Shown here: piece after piece, positions 7,438 through 16,503 of the stretch | How the letters are laid out: each line of letters opens with the position of its first letter | Numbering within the stretch: the stretch's first letter is position 1 | Virus record (IMG/VR): IMGVR_UViG_3300003478_000003 | Span: 21,244-75,455 of that record | Origin: a virus | DNA: 54,212 bases | Direction: 5' to 3' (one strand) | Translations under genes and position numbers: made by a program | The notes under the pieces: generated by a model | What the model was told of the DNA's origin: nothing | Database searches by the model: none | The model's input: the letters and a program-made list of their open reading frames with translations, nothing else

Positions 7438-8078
7438 CAGTATACTGATTTAATCTTATCCGCAACACCATACTTTACTGCCTCGTCAGCATTAAGCCAT
7501 ACATCTTGTGGCGGTAACAATACTTCACGAATCTTCTTTTCAGTAAGTCCAGTACATTTTTTATAATGTGATAACATACGTTCTGTACTCATTTCAAATT
7601 CTCGCACAACTGCGAATAATTCGTGTTCTTTACCTCTACTGCCCCAACTATATTGGTGACTTAATATGCTAGTATTTGGTGTAATTGTTCTATAGCCTTT
7701 TTGCCCTGCCATAAATGTCAGTACGCCACAAGAAGCAATCATACCTAATCCTATTGTGCGTACAGGAATAGAAGATCCCTTCATAACATCTATTAAAGCA
7801 AATGCGTGTGCAACTTCACCACCAGGACTATTAATCATTAGTGTAAGATATTTTGGTTTTAATTTTGTAGGTAATACGTTTTTCTCAAGTATAAACCTAA
7901 TTGCCATACCACATGATTCTTCATTAAAGTCAGTCATAAACATATGAATGTTATTATCATATAGTGGATCACCGCTTGGTTGCGGGCCACGTGGGCGTTG
8001 TGGTTTTGGACCTGCTTCTGTATCCTTATCCGCGGCCGCGTTCTTAACTGCTTTTGCTTTCTTTTTCTTTACTGCCAT
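7437..8078 (-). CDS. clpP: ClpP protease subunit
   Basis: 213 residues. ClpP is the serine peptidase ring of the Clp AAA+ protease. The catalytic residues are visible as Ser116 (GMIASCGVL), His141 (SILSHQYSWG) and Asp192 (PPQDVWLNADEAVKYGVAD). NSPGGEVAHAFALIDVM is the usual strand-helix unit. The N-terminus carries a phage-specific lysine- and proline-rich extension of about 40 residues that replaces the normal axial loop region. A strong ribosome site, GAGGAG, lies in the preceding 47-codon gene. The window also encodes ClpA with an IGF loop at 27681-29996. Confidence 0.92.
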   Translation of the reverse strand: MAVKKKKAKAVKNAAADKDTEAGPKPQRPRGPQPSGDPLYDNNIHMFMTDFNEESCGMAIRFILEKNVLPTKLKPKYLTLMINSPGGEVAHAFALIDVMKGSSIPVRTIGLGMIASCGVLTFMAGQKGYRTITPNTSILSHQYSWGSRGKEHELFAVVREFEMSTERMLSHYKKCTGLTEKKIREVLLPPQDVWLNADEAVKYGVADKIKSVY

Positions 8079-8187
8079 GTTTTTGCTCCTCTATATCATT
8101 GATTCGTTTCTCTATAGGAAATCGAATTATATTATTATGTTGTTTGTTTAGTTCTATACGTTGCTGTATATACTCTAAAAGTGTCAT
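8044..8187 (-). CDS. small hypothetical protein, 47 residues
   Basis: A short frame fills the gap between the DpdA-like gene and clpP. Its ATG overlaps the upstream stop (TAATG) and it runs 35 bases into clpP. The product starts MTLLEYIQQRIELNKQ and ends with a lysine/serine-rich tail. It is probably helical. It may serve mainly to couple translation of clpP, whose ribosome site lies inside it. Confidence 0.4.
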   Translation of the reverse strand: MTLLEYIQQRIELNKQHNNIIRFPIEKRINDIEEQKHGSKEKESKSS

Positions 8188-9665
8188 TACTCAAATAAGT
8201 TATGAAATGACTCCTCTGCACTATATACTTCCTTGGCCATCACTTCATCCTTTCCCATTGGTTCTATGCCTAATTCATCTGCATAGGCTTCAGAAGTATT
8301 TACCCCTTGGATGCGTGTAAACCATCTACTATATTTCTCTACTTCAGCAATGGCATTAGCATGATCTTTCTTAGAAAATATCTCGTGAATCACTTCTGCT
8401 ATGTGAGCGCCATTTGGTGCTATTAATTGTTTAGGCATTATTCCTTGATCATAACATTCATTTGCTCGCTGTGTTGCTAAAATATGCAAGTAAACATTGT
8501 GTCCCATTTGTAATGCATAACTAAAACTATCCCAACTTGTTCTTCCTTCCTTTCCTATTTTATTTAAATCACCTGGGCCATACGGACACACGTCATTCAT
8601 TTGTATTCTTTCGCTTATAGGACTTGGTTCCCAATCTCTGTCAGGAAATTCAATATTGTAATCAAATATTCTTGTATCTGTTGAATACTTTTTGTCATCT
8701 ACTGCTTTAAGCATTCTATAAGTCCAACCCTTGCGTAAATGGTCAGTGTGTATGCTTGTATACATCGTGCCATATGCTGTTGCTAAAAACGGTGATGCAC
8801 AATCATATGATAGTATAATGTCTGGGTTTATTTTATCACGTATTTCACGTTGAAATGATGTGAGCACAATACTCCAAAGCAATTCACCTGTGCCCAAGTA
8901 ATGCATCCATTCTGTCTCACCTAAAAATCCATCCTCACGCATTTTCAATAGTCTGCGTATAGCAATCTCTACATCCTTTTTATTGATAGAACTTAATGCC
9001 CATCCCTCAAAGTTTGCCTTCTCGCCTGTGCTGTATGGTTTAACGGCCTCATACCATTCCTCACATTGCTTCCAATTGTTGCCTTGTAATACGTTTAAAA
9101 ACTTTGTAGCACCTGGCTCACGTGCTTGTGCGAAGTAATCATTATTGTTTAACGTGCCTTGCAAGCATTTTTGCCAAGTATCAAGTCCGTGTAAATGTGA
9201 GTGAGTAACACTAAACGTAGGTAAGTCAAGAACCATTGAGTAATCAAATGTGCCTTCTAAAAACCGTAATACTTTTTCGCGTATTTCGTCAGTTTTCTTA
9301 TCAACACCGTATGGTTCCAGCCATTCTCCCATCCACACACCCTTGGATATTTGGAATCCACCGCTGTCACCTACTAATACAGTGTCTTGTGCTCTATTGC
9401 GGACCATGTCCTCTTTAGCAGAGAACTTATCTAAATTCATATCAGCATGACCCGCAGAATACAATGCCCAAGGATACTTAAAATATCCTTCACGCATATT
9501 AAGGAAGTTTAAGCCTTCTATACCACTAGTAAAACGAGACGGAATTCTATCTTGGGGTACAAATTCTTCGTATCGTTGTTTGCCTACATATGCGGCATAA
9601 AAACTACTAATGGCTGGTAAGTAGATGGCATAGTTTCCCTGTGTTTCTACAAGGTTTTCTCTCAT
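8187..9665 (-). CDS. dpdA: DpdA-like transglycosylase (tRNA-guanine transglycosylase superfamily)
   Basis: 492 residues. TGT-like enzymes swap guanine for a 7-deazaguanine base; the DpdA branch acts on DNA. Visible TGT features are the substrate motif D100-SGGFQ, NVLQGNNW and GWALSSI in the barrel, a LGTGELLW turn and a nucleophile-type Asp288 in LSYDCASP. The C-terminal zinc motif of tRNA enzymes (CxCxxC) is not seen, and the length exceeds bacterial TGT, both of which favour a DNA-acting type. It lies directly after the clamp gene (4-base overlap), inside a replication neighbourhood, with folE and QueD-like genes further along. An archaeosine-type RNA role is the alternative. Confidence 0.75.
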   Translation of the reverse strand: MRENLVETQGNYAIYLPAISSFYAAYVGKQRYEEFVPQDRIPSRFTSGIEGLNFLNMREGYFKYPWALYSAGHADMNLDKFSAKEDMVRNRAQDTVLVGDSGGFQISKGVWMGEWLEPYGVDKKTDEIREKVLRFLEGTFDYSMVLDLPTFSVTHSHLHGLDTWQKCLQGTLNNNDYFAQAREPGATKFLNVLQGNNWKQCEEWYEAVKPYSTGEKANFEGWALSSINKKDVEIAIRRLLKMREDGFLGETEWMHYLGTGELLWSIVLTSFQREIRDKINPDIILSYDCASPFLATAYGTMYTSIHTDHLRKGWTYRMLKAVDDKKYSTDTRIFDYNIEFPDRDWEPSPISERIQMNDVCPYGPGDLNKIGKEGRTSWDSFSYALQMGHNVYLHILATQRANECYDQGIMPKQLIAPNGAHIAEVIHEIFSKKDHANAIAEVEKYSRWFTRIQGVNTSEAYADELGIEPMGKDEVMAKEVYSAEESFHNLFE

Positions 9666-10393
9666 TTACTTTGTGCTGGTAATATATAATTGTATTTTGC
9701 TAAACCGCTATCTACTAGTACCCGCAATGCGCCTTTATCGCTAAATGACATTACTTTGTCGCCAGTTAAATGTAAAATCTTTAACACTTGCTGTACTGGC
9801 CACGTCCATCCTGTTTTTAATGAACTACCTATACTTGTTTCAAACACAAACTGTCCTGCGTGTGTACTATGATCACCAAACTCAAATATTAAATTCTTTT
9901 TATCAGTCTTAACTGTAAATACATCTTCCTCTGAGTTTACTTGTGCTTGATAGCCAAAACGCATAATTGCTGGAGTATTTGGCTCAAACTCAATATCCCA
10001 TTCGACGCCTTTAAACTTTACGCTTTTAAGTTTGTTTTCTATAATTTCAGCGTTCATAAATCTGTAATCGTTTTGGAAGTCACCTGCTTTGTTCTCAAAG
10101 TGAATACCTGTAGGAACCACTTCACCATTGCGTTCCTGTTGACTAAGTTCTAACTTCGCATCTTCCTTATATTCAGGAATCTTTAATAACGTGTCTAGTT
10201 TATTAAGGTTTGGCATACCAAACGTGCCTATAAACTCTGACACTGGGTCGTGTGTTTCTGCTTGTAACACGACACTCCTATCCTCAGCCATAGACTCTAT
10301 TGTCGTATCCGTTGTTGTGCCGGTTACCTTAATAATTTCTAAATAGCCTAAGGCGTGTGTATGACTAATTACATCTGCTAAAATATCTTTCAT
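9662..10393 (-). CDS. 45: sliding clamp, T4 gp45-like
   Basis: 243 residues, slightly longer than T4 gp45. The trimeric clamp tethers the polymerase and, in T4, is the mobile activator of late transcription. The composition and the C-terminal KILHLTGDKVMSFSDKGAL and KYNYILPA region fit clamp proteins. Late promoters abound in the window, so a role in late transcription is likely here too. It is preceded by a perfect sigma70 promoter and a leader of about 55 bases carrying a hairpin. The stop overlaps the DpdA-like start by 4 bases. Confidence 0.88.
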   Translation of the reverse strand: MKDILADVISHTHALGYLEIIKVTGTTTDTTIESMAEDRSVVLQAETHDPVSEFIGTFGMPNLNKLDTLLKIPEYKEDAKLELSQQERNGEVVPTGIHFENKAGDFQNDYRFMNAEIIENKLKSVKFKGVEWDIEFEPNTPAIMRFGYQAQVNSEEDVFTVKTDKKNLIFEFGDHSTHAGQFVFETSIGSSLKTGWTWPVQQVLKILHLTGDKVMSFSDKGALRVLVDSGLAKYNYILPAQSK

Positions 10394-10421
10394 TGATTAT
10401 TCCTACGTTAAAGTTATATTA

Positions 10422-10442
10422 TAGAAAAATAGTGATTTTCTA
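10422..10442 (-). repeat. hairpin in the clamp gene leader
   Basis: A 7-bp inverted repeat (TAGAAAA/TTTTCTA) with a seven-base loop lies between the promoter and the clamp start codon. It is flanked by two imperfect copies of a TAC(A/G)TTAAAG(T)TATATTAT element. It may affect clamp translation. Confidence 0.35.
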
Positions 10443-10453
10443 CATTAAAGTAT

Positions 10454-10482
10454 ATTATATTATAAAATTGATTAATTGTCAA
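10454..10482 (-). promoter_or_regulatory. sigma70-type promoter, TTGACA-N17-TATAAT, before the clamp
   Basis: Perfect -35 and -10 hexamers with a 17-bp spacer overlap the stop of the methyltransferase gene. The predicted transcript has a leader of about 54 bases before gene 45. Confidence 0.75.
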
Positions 10483-11393
10483 GGTATTGGCTCTTGATCA
10501 TGAACTTTTAGATAACCAATACTAGGTGTGTGTTTAATTCCTTTTGCTAATTTCCCAGGTTTTCTGATTATAACCCAACTTAATCTAAATTGGTAATCTG
10601 ATTCCTCAATAACGTCAAAACCATTTTTATTGGCCAATCCTTCCATTAATTCTCTAGTCATATAACAATAATGTTTGTTTTCGAACTGCTCTGCTGATTT
10701 TTCTAATAAACAATTAGCATAACTTAAAATAGCAGTTCCACCAGGCATTAATATATCAAATATTCCTACTAGATATCGGTTAATAATGTCATATGGCAGA
10801 AATTCAAGATGGTACCAGCTAAACACAAATGCAAATGCGTTTTGCGGCAAATAACTAAAATTAGCATCTTCTAATTGATACACTCTAATTCGTCGTTTAT
10901 ATACGTTATTAAATTGGGATCTAACATATTCAATTGGTGTTAAATCTGGTCCAATTAAGAATAACGGATCCATACCTACTAAATCCCTTGTCCAAAAACT
11001 AGACCGCGGGCCTATTTCACACCCAGGATATTGAAAATCTATATTCTTTTTAATTTTAGTCATTATTAGAGCTTTTAATTCATCACGCCAGAAATCATCA
11101 GGAATTATCTCAATATCGGTATGTTTTTTCGTTTTTTCATAATTAGCATAACTCTGTTTTAATCGTGGTGGTTGTATTTTTGTATAAAAAGTATTTTGTA
11201 ATTTTAAATCAACATTTCTAATTTCAAGTTCTAAATTTTTTAATTCCTTATTAAATTTTGTTAATATGGTCTTATTATATTTTATTGTACTATTATCTAT
11301 TATTTGATTTATATCATCAAAATTTTCATTAATATCTTCAGTATTAAGTTTATCTAATAACTCACGCTCTTTAATATATTCTAATAAGTTCAT
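10479..11393 (-). CDS. SAM-dependent methyltransferase-like protein
   Basis: 304 residues. The N-terminal 80 residues look coiled-coil (NKELKNLELEIRNVDLKLQN). The rest resembles a class I methyltransferase: a glycine motif GCEIGPRSSF, an acidic strand end in FLIGPDLTP, FAFVFSWYHLEFLP where motif IV would be, and GGTAILSYANC as motif V. The substrate is unknown. It overlaps the polymerase gene by 4 bases, so it is expressed with DNA replication. Confidence 0.65.
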   Translation of the reverse strand: MNLLEYIKERELLDKLNTEDINENFDDINQIIDNSTIKYNKTILTKFNKELKNLELEIRNVDLKLQNTFYTKIQPPRLKQSYANYEKTKKHTDIEIIPDDFWRDELKALIMTKIKKNIDFQYPGCEIGPRSSFWTRDLVGMDPLFLIGPDLTPIEYVRSQFNNVYKRRIRVYQLEDANFSYLPQNAFAFVFSWYHLEFLPYDIINRYLVGIFDILMPGGTAILSYANCLLEKSAEQFENKHYCYMTRELMEGLANKNGFDVIEESDYQFRLSWVIIRKPGKLAKGIKHTPSIGYLKVHDQEPIP

Positions 11394-14041
11394 AATTCAA
11401 ATAAATCATCAAATGTACTGCGTGATGTGCCTTGTCGCAAATCCCACTTCATAACATTTAATAGATTCCCTATTTTTTTATCGATAATTGTTTCTTCCAT
11501 AGCAATATGATCAAATGGAAGTTCTTTAAACCAGTCTGGTAACCTTACTTCATCAATTGGATAGGCTACACTGGTTATGCCCATTGGATTGCTCTTTAAC
11601 TTACATACTATAGTCTTTTGGCCATCCATTATTTGCATACTATACTTGTCGCTATTCATATCCCGCAGGTTATTCCAGTTCATTGCCGCTCTGACATGCC
11701 CTGGCATATTTGCTTTACCTTCGCGTTCTTCACGTTTAGTATACATTGTTAAATTATTTACCCGTTTCGGAGTTCCCTTTTCCCATCCTGGTTTGTCAGC
11801 AAAGTCAAACTTAAATGCTTTAATTTTCTCTATAATCTCTGCTTCTTTTATATTTGTTAAAACATCTAGCAATAGTATATTTAGAAAGTCTTGCATAATT
11901 ACTGGCGTATCTGATCTCTTTAAGTCCATGCCCATTGCTTTTACCTTGCCAGGGCCGTCTTGATCTACACGTTTACCTTCTAAATCATATATAAGAGTAG
12001 CATATCGCTTCTTAGTTATAAACAAACCACTACTTGCAACAATCTCACGCTCACACTTAATAATGTCACCTAATTCCTTTGTACAGTTAAAACTCTGTGC
12101 CATAAATGCTGGAAATGATTTATTAACTTCCTCTGCTACGTTATCATACAATTCAATAACTGTTTCTTTATCCCACGGAATGTTGCCTGCATCTATATCC
12201 TCTTTAAGTATATCATATGTTGAGAAATAACAACTGTCTGTGTCGCCATATATAATAGCATCACCATCATGCTCATAATTGCCTGTTATAATTTTGTTTA
12301 TATAACTTGCCATGTGCTTTGTGATAGTTCTGCCACATAATGTAGTGCTTTGTCCTAAACGCATGTCAAAGAATCTACAATATGGATTTAACAATGCACC
12401 ATATAAACTATTTAGATTAATTTTCTTTACAAGTTGCCTTTTATCCCAAAATACAATATCTTTTTGTGTCTTGGCTTTGTGCAATTTTGTTTGCATTTGC
12501 TTACGTTCAGCATACCACTTTTCCAACAATCCAGGAATAATTCCTTTTCTATCATTCCTAAATAATGTGCCATTTGCACTTAATAGTAATTTGTTGCCAT
12601 GCTTACCAAACACAATACCGTGTATATCTAATGCTGTTTTAACTTCTTCCTTGCCATCTTCCCAGTCAATAGTAATTTCTGTATTTGACTCTCTGTTCAT
12701 TACTGCTTCATATTCTAACGAGCCAAACTGTCCTTCCCAGCCATCTGATTGAGTTTTGCCTGATGCAATAACACTATTGATATGATTCTGCGTCATAGTA
12801 GGACGCAATTGTCCTATGATAGTTTCTGGACTCATGTTTAATGCTCGTATAGCACTTGGATACAGACTGTTTATATCCACTGAGCCAATCCAATGATGTA
12901 ATCCTTTCATGGGCGTTGCTACATATGCACCAGCGGCCGTAACCGTTTTGCTGTCATCCCTGTCAGGTTTATTAGGAACTACTAAACCTTGTGCGTGTGC
13001 TTCATTAATAATCGCTTGCTCTGTTACTGCTACTGCCCCCATTGTTGTGGGTAATAGCACAGTGTTTTGATGTGCCAGTTCGTTTGCTAGGTCAATAAAT
13101 CTTAATTTCTCATCCATACGCACAATAAGCATAACATCCTGCCTGTTATACTCTATAAACTTTTCAAAGTCTGTATTGTATAATTGGTCTAACGTGCCTT
13201 CATATGGAATTTTCTTGTCTTGTAATTCATACTCCGCTACTGTGTCGAGACTATAACTGTGCATCTCATGATATGTATATTTGCGATACAATTCTAAATA
13301 GTCTAAATGCACTCTGCCTGTCAATTTAAAACTTATTTGTTCGCCCCCGTATTTCTCATATGAGAATTTTTTTGGGAATTGATCCCATAAACAAAAGCGC
13401 CTTGTATCATCTTTACTTAATACACGAATAACTCTATTAACGAGATATGGCAAGTCATACCCTTCACTGTTCCAGCCAGTTATGATATCACTATCTTCTA
13501 TTAAGTCTAAAAATGTTTGTAGTAGTTGTGCTTCGCTGTTATAGACAAATGTATTTTCAAAGTTCTTTACAACACCTTGTGCTATATCCTCATGCATTGT
13601 TTTTGGTTTCAATGCTAAAGTTATCAATTGTTGTAATTGACCGAGATATACTGTAATTGCAGTTACTGATGCAGTAGGATCTTCTGGTTGACTAAATCCC
13701 TTTTCAGGATCAAAGTCGGCCTCAATGTCTACGTAGCAAATATTAAGAATAGGAGAATCGGCGTCAAGATAATTATCAGCAAGACACCTAAAGATCGGAT
13801 TAATGTCACTTTCATAAGTTTGATTCCTACTATTAATTTTGAGTTCTCTATTAAACTCTTTTTTGTTTTTAGAATAAAATCTACTAACAGGTCTGTCGTG
13901 TATAGTTTTATGCTTTCCTTTTATATCATCATAATAGAAAACATACTCTACAGGATACTGTTTGTATTGACGCTTGCCGTTAATTCGTTCTGCAACGTTA
14001 ATACATTCTTGTTCTTTATCTAAATAAGCATCAATATACAT
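11390..14041 (-). CDS. 43: DNA polymerase, family B, T4 gp43-like
   Basis: 883 residues, close to T4 gp43. Exonuclease motifs are D105-IEAD, the Exo II region GWNSEGYDLPYL (189-200) and Exo III YNRQD (298-302). Polymerase motifs are A at D389 (DINSLYPSAI), B at about 539-549 (KKINLNSLYGAL) and C at YGDTDS (598-603). The C-terminus ends in FDDLFEL, a likely clamp-binding peptide. All catalytic acids are present, so replication and proofreading should both work. A promoter at 14048-14076 places transcription start at the ATG. Confidence 0.97.
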   Translation of the reverse strand: MYIDAYLDKEQECINVAERINGKRQYKQYPVEYVFYYDDIKGKHKTIHDRPVSRFYSKNKKEFNRELKINSRNQTYESDINPIFRCLADNYLDADSPILNICYVDIEADFDPEKGFSQPEDPTASVTAITVYLGQLQQLITLALKPKTMHEDIAQGVVKNFENTFVYNSEAQLLQTFLDLIEDSDIITGWNSEGYDLPYLVNRVIRVLSKDDTRRFCLWDQFPKKFSYEKYGGEQISFKLTGRVHLDYLELYRKYTYHEMHSYSLDTVAEYELQDKKIPYEGTLDQLYNTDFEKFIEYNRQDVMLIVRMDEKLRFIDLANELAHQNTVLLPTTMGAVAVTEQAIINEAHAQGLVVPNKPDRDDSKTVTAAGAYVATPMKGLHHWIGSVDINSLYPSAIRALNMSPETIIGQLRPTMTQNHINSVIASGKTQSDGWEGQFGSLEYEAVMNRESNTEITIDWEDGKEEVKTALDIHGIVFGKHGNKLLLSANGTLFRNDRKGIIPGLLEKWYAERKQMQTKLHKAKTQKDIVFWDKRQLVKKINLNSLYGALLNPYCRFFDMRLGQSTTLCGRTITKHMASYINKIITGNYEHDGDAIIYGDTDSCYFSTYDILKEDIDAGNIPWDKETVIELYDNVAEEVNKSFPAFMAQSFNCTKELGDIIKCEREIVASSGLFITKKRYATLIYDLEGKRVDQDGPGKVKAMGMDLKRSDTPVIMQDFLNILLLDVLTNIKEAEIIEKIKAFKFDFADKPGWEKGTPKRVNNLTMYTKREEREGKANMPGHVRAAMNWNNLRDMNSDKYSMQIMDGQKTIVCKLKSNPMGITSVAYPIDEVRLPDWFKELPFDHIAMEETIIDKKIGNLLNVMKWDLRQGTSRSTFDDLFEL

Positions 14042-14047
14042 TAACTA

Positions 14048-14076
14048 ATTATAGCAGAAAAGTGTAGAAATTACAA
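14048..14076 (-). promoter_or_regulatory. sigma70-type promoter (TTGTAA-N17-TATAAT, extended TGC) before gene 43
   Basis: A perfect -10 box with an extended TGn is preceded at 17 bp by a partial -35. Exactly six bases separate the -10 box and the polymerase ATG, the same spacing as at 7158, 19745 and 53466. The -35 overlaps the stop of the dehydrogenase gene. Confidence 0.55.
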
Positions 14077-15159
14077 GCCTTTTACCTTACTATCTACCAT
14101 TTCTTTAGCAACTTGTGTAGTTGGTTTGTCTTCTTCTTGACTGGTTTTAAGTATATCATACGCTTTTTCATGTAGTGCTAATAATTTTGGCTTTACCATT
14201 GGATCATCCCATTCTATATCAAGTGTTGTTGTTATATCATGCGTTATATTGGATGCGGCACTAATAAAAATCACACCGCCGGCATTAGAAAGATAATCGG
14301 GAACATATAATATACCCTCTTTATGTAATATATCTCCATCATTAGTTGTGCGTAATTGATTATTTGCTCCACCACATATAGCTTTGCTTTTAAAAGTTTT
14401 AATAAAGTCTGGAGTAATTGTGCCGCCTAATGCACAAGGCATATATACATCTGTAGCAATATCGTGTATATCGTTATCAGTTTCACTCCATATTAATTCA
14501 AAATCAGAATGAGTATTTAAGTGTTGTAATGCTGTTCTTAAATTCCTAAATGCAGCTTTGCGTATGTCTGTAGCATAAACCTTAACTGGGTGTTCTGATA
14601 AGAAGTTAATTAATCTGCTACCTACTTTGCCTAACCCAACTACCGAAAATGATTTGCCAGTCCAATTAACTTTACTAGTATCGTCTAATACTCTTAATAG
14701 TCCTTTTGTAGCACAGTATAAACCATATGCTGTGGCCCATCCAGAATCTTGACCACCAAATCCCAATACATATTGTGTATGTTTGTGTATTTCATCTAAA
14801 TCATTTACATTAGTTCCTACATCGCCAGCACCATAATATGTGCCTGCTGTATAGTCCAATACTTCTGCAAATGATCTCCACAAGTCAGGAGATTTTGCTG
14901 TGTTAGCGTTTATAGTAGATTTACCACCACCAAAATGTAATCCTGCTAAGGCATTTTTATAAGTCATACCTTTTGATAAACGCAATGCGTCATAACGTTG
15001 CTCTTCATAACCAGCATACTTAAGATAGCGACACCCGCCTAAAGCGGGTCCTAGTTTAGTGTTATGAATCGCTACTATAGCATCCAGGCCAGTTGTATCG
15101 TCAGTAGCACGTAATACTCGCTCGTGCGAACCAATCGGTATCTCTCTAATGTTTAACAC
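14071..15159 (-). CDS. Leu/Val/Phe-type amino acid dehydrogenase
   Basis: 362 residues, the usual length for leucine dehydrogenases, which reversibly deaminate branched-chain amino acids with NAD. The conserved block GPALGGCRYL, RLSKGMTYKNALAGLHFGGGK carries Lys68 (substrate) and Lys80 (catalytic). The Rossmann motif GLGKVG is at 175-180, followed by KVYATDI. CGGANNQL and DYLSNAGGV are family signatures. It starts with GTG behind AGGGAG. Placed between DNA polymerase and a DsbA-like gene, it is an auxiliary metabolic gene. Choice of leucine, valine or phenylalanine cannot be read here. Confidence 0.9.
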   Translation of the reverse strand: MLNIREIPIGSHERVLRATDDTTGLDAIVAIHNTKLGPALGGCRYLKYAGYEEQRYDALRLSKGMTYKNALAGLHFGGGKSTINANTAKSPDLWRSFAEVLDYTAGTYYGAGDVGTNVNDLDEIHKHTQYVLGFGGQDSGWATAYGLYCATKGLLRVLDDTSKVNWTGKSFSVVGLGKVGSRLINFLSEHPVKVYATDIRKAAFRNLRTALQHLNTHSDFELIWSETDNDIHDIATDVYMPCALGGTITPDFIKTFKSKAICGGANNQLRTTNDGDILHKEGILYVPDYLSNAGGVIFISAASNITHDITTTLDIEWDDPMVKPKLLALHEKAYDILKTSQEEDKPTTQVAKEMVDSKVKGL

Positions 15160-15190
15160 CTATGTCGCTCCCTAAATGTTATACTATATT

Positions 15191-15207
15191 TACTCTGTAG
15201 AAGAGTA
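15191..15207 (-). repeat. hairpin in the dehydrogenase leader
   Basis: A 6-bp stem TACTCT/AGAGTA with a five-base loop lies between a possible promoter and the GTG start. No T-run follows, so it is not a clear terminator. Confidence 0.3.
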
Positions 15208-15220
15208 GTTATAATACACT

Positions 15221-15248
15221 ATTATAAAGTTTTACCAACTGTTTCCAA
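15221..15248 (-). promoter_or_regulatory. possible promoter, TTGGAA-N16-TATAAT, before the dehydrogenase
   Basis: A perfect -10 hexamer with a four-of-six -35 at 16 bp overlaps the end of the DsbA-like gene. The leader would be about 55 bases and includes the hairpin at 15191-15207. Confidence 0.35.
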
Positions 15249-15485
15249 AATACCTTCTAAATCACCTATGTCCGCTAATTGTTCCTGCCAATCTGATTTA
15301 TATGCTGTACGTATTGCTTTATTAAGAATTGTTGGTTTACAATCCATTTCCTCAGCAATTGCTTTAACTGTATCACGCAATCCTTCTTTAAGGTCATCTA
15401 CTTCTTGTAATACTCTAGTGCCTTCACTTACCAACTGTGTTAGCCTTGCTTTTTCTTCTGGGGTATATGATCCGCCATGCGCCAT
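15222..15485 (-). CDS. DsbA-like double-stranded DNA-binding protein
   Basis: 87 residues, nearly the length of T4 DsbA (89), a small dsDNA-binding protein linked to late transcription. The C-terminal two thirds, DLKEGLRDTVKAIAEEMDC followed by KPTILNKAIRTAYKSDW, has the helical pattern of T4-like DsbA proteins. The ATG overlaps the stop of the upstream lysine-rich gene (TAATG). The assignment is by pattern only and moderate. Confidence 0.55.
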   Translation of the reverse strand: MAHGGSYTPEEKARLTQLVSEGTRVLQEVDDLKEGLRDTVKAIAEEMDCKPTILNKAIRTAYKSDWQEQLADIGDLEGILETVGKTL

Positions 15486-15700
15486 TACATTTCTACCTGT
15501 GCTATTTGATCAGATGTTGTTTTTACAGACGTTGGGTCTGATTTTTTCTTTGCTTTTGCTTTCTTTTTTGCTGTAACTTTTTTAACAGATTTGGTTTCTG
15601 CTATTGTTACTGGTGGTGGCGATATTAGCAATCCAGCAATCGCCGCTTCTATCTTGTCAAGCCTTTCCTTCGCTTCTATCACTTCTCTTTTTAAATTCAT
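15485..15700 (-). CDS. small lysine-rich protein, 71 residues
   Basis: An N-terminal helix (KREVIEAKERLDKIEAAIAG) is followed by prolines and a basic block with alternating Lys and Ala (KKVTAKKKAKAKKK). The basic block suggests DNA or RNA binding. The position next to the DsbA-like gene, with TAATG coupling, fits a transcription or DNA-packaging helper. No family is recognised. Confidence 0.6.
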   Translation of the reverse strand: MNLKREVIEAKERLDKIEAAIAGLLISPPPVTIAETKSVKKVTAKKKAKAKKKSDPTSVKTTSDQIAQVEM

Positions 15701-16503
15701 TGATTATCTCCTTCTTTAATAATTGGTTTGTCTATTCCTTTATAGGAAATAGAGTCTTCCCCCCTGCCATCATTTAATTTCTGACTCACGCCATCGGGGC
15801 CAAAAAATCTAGCATCCATTCCCATTCCTCGCCAAGCCCACATTTCGTTCCATACCACTTTAGCTCTTTCTAATGCAGGATCGTTATCATTTTTATTCCA
15901 ATCGTCAACTGCTATTTTAAATTCTGCAATTTCTTCGTTTAATTTTTTTTGATGATCGGCTCTTTCTATGTCTAATATTCGTTGGCATTCAGCTCTCTCT
16001 TTGTCTAATACTTGTTGACGAGTTGGATCTAATAGGCATGGGGTGAATTCTTTTTCATTGTCATTCCAAAAACATATCAGAACTGAGTCCGGCTCGGAAA
16101 ATCCGGGCCTTGGGGATTTTTCTTCATTTGAAGATACTTTAAAAATCCAATGTCCAACGGATCCTGCCCTGTCCATGTTAACCACATCACTATAATTACC
16201 ATCAATTACTTGTTGAATATCCTCACAGCATCCACTAACAATAGTTTCATATTTAAAATTATCTCCAGCAATAATACTAGTATTATCTATTTCTATTGCT
16301 TTTATATAAATTTCTCTGCCAGCAAGAAAATTAGTACATGATATTGATACTACATCATTATTTGAATTTTTAAAATCTATTCCTTTATACTCTAAAAACT
16401 CTACCTCATCAACTAAAATGCCTTGATCAATCGTTTCATGATTAATTTTTATACGATATGCTGTGTTTTCTTTTGAGCCTTGTTGTAATTTAATTCGTAA
16501 CAT
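15697..16503 (-). CDS. hypothetical protein with beta-rich N-terminus and coiled coil
   Basis: 268 residues. The first half is beta-rich and resembles the paralogues at 16504, 21183, 22012 and 22756 in strand pattern (IYIKAIEIDNTSIIAGDN, VGHWIFKV). The second half contains a coiled coil (RQQVLDKERAECQRILDIE and following). It ends with an acidic, loop-rich tail. A virion or receptor-binding part is possible. Overlaps the downstream gene by 4 bases. Confidence 0.6.
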   Translation of the reverse strand: MLRIKLQQGSKENTAYRIKINHETIDQGILVDEVEFLEYKGIDFKNSNNDVVSISCTNFLAGREIYIKAIEIDNTSIIAGDNFKYETIVSGCCEDIQQVIDGNYSDVVNMDRAGSVGHWIFKVSSNEEKSPRPGFSEPDSVLICFWNDNEKEFTPCLLDPTRQQVLDKERAECQRILDIERADHQKKLNEEIAEFKIAVDDWNKNDNDPALERAKVVWNEMWAWRGMGMDARFFGPDGVSQKLNDGRGEDSISYKGIDKPIIKEGDNQ

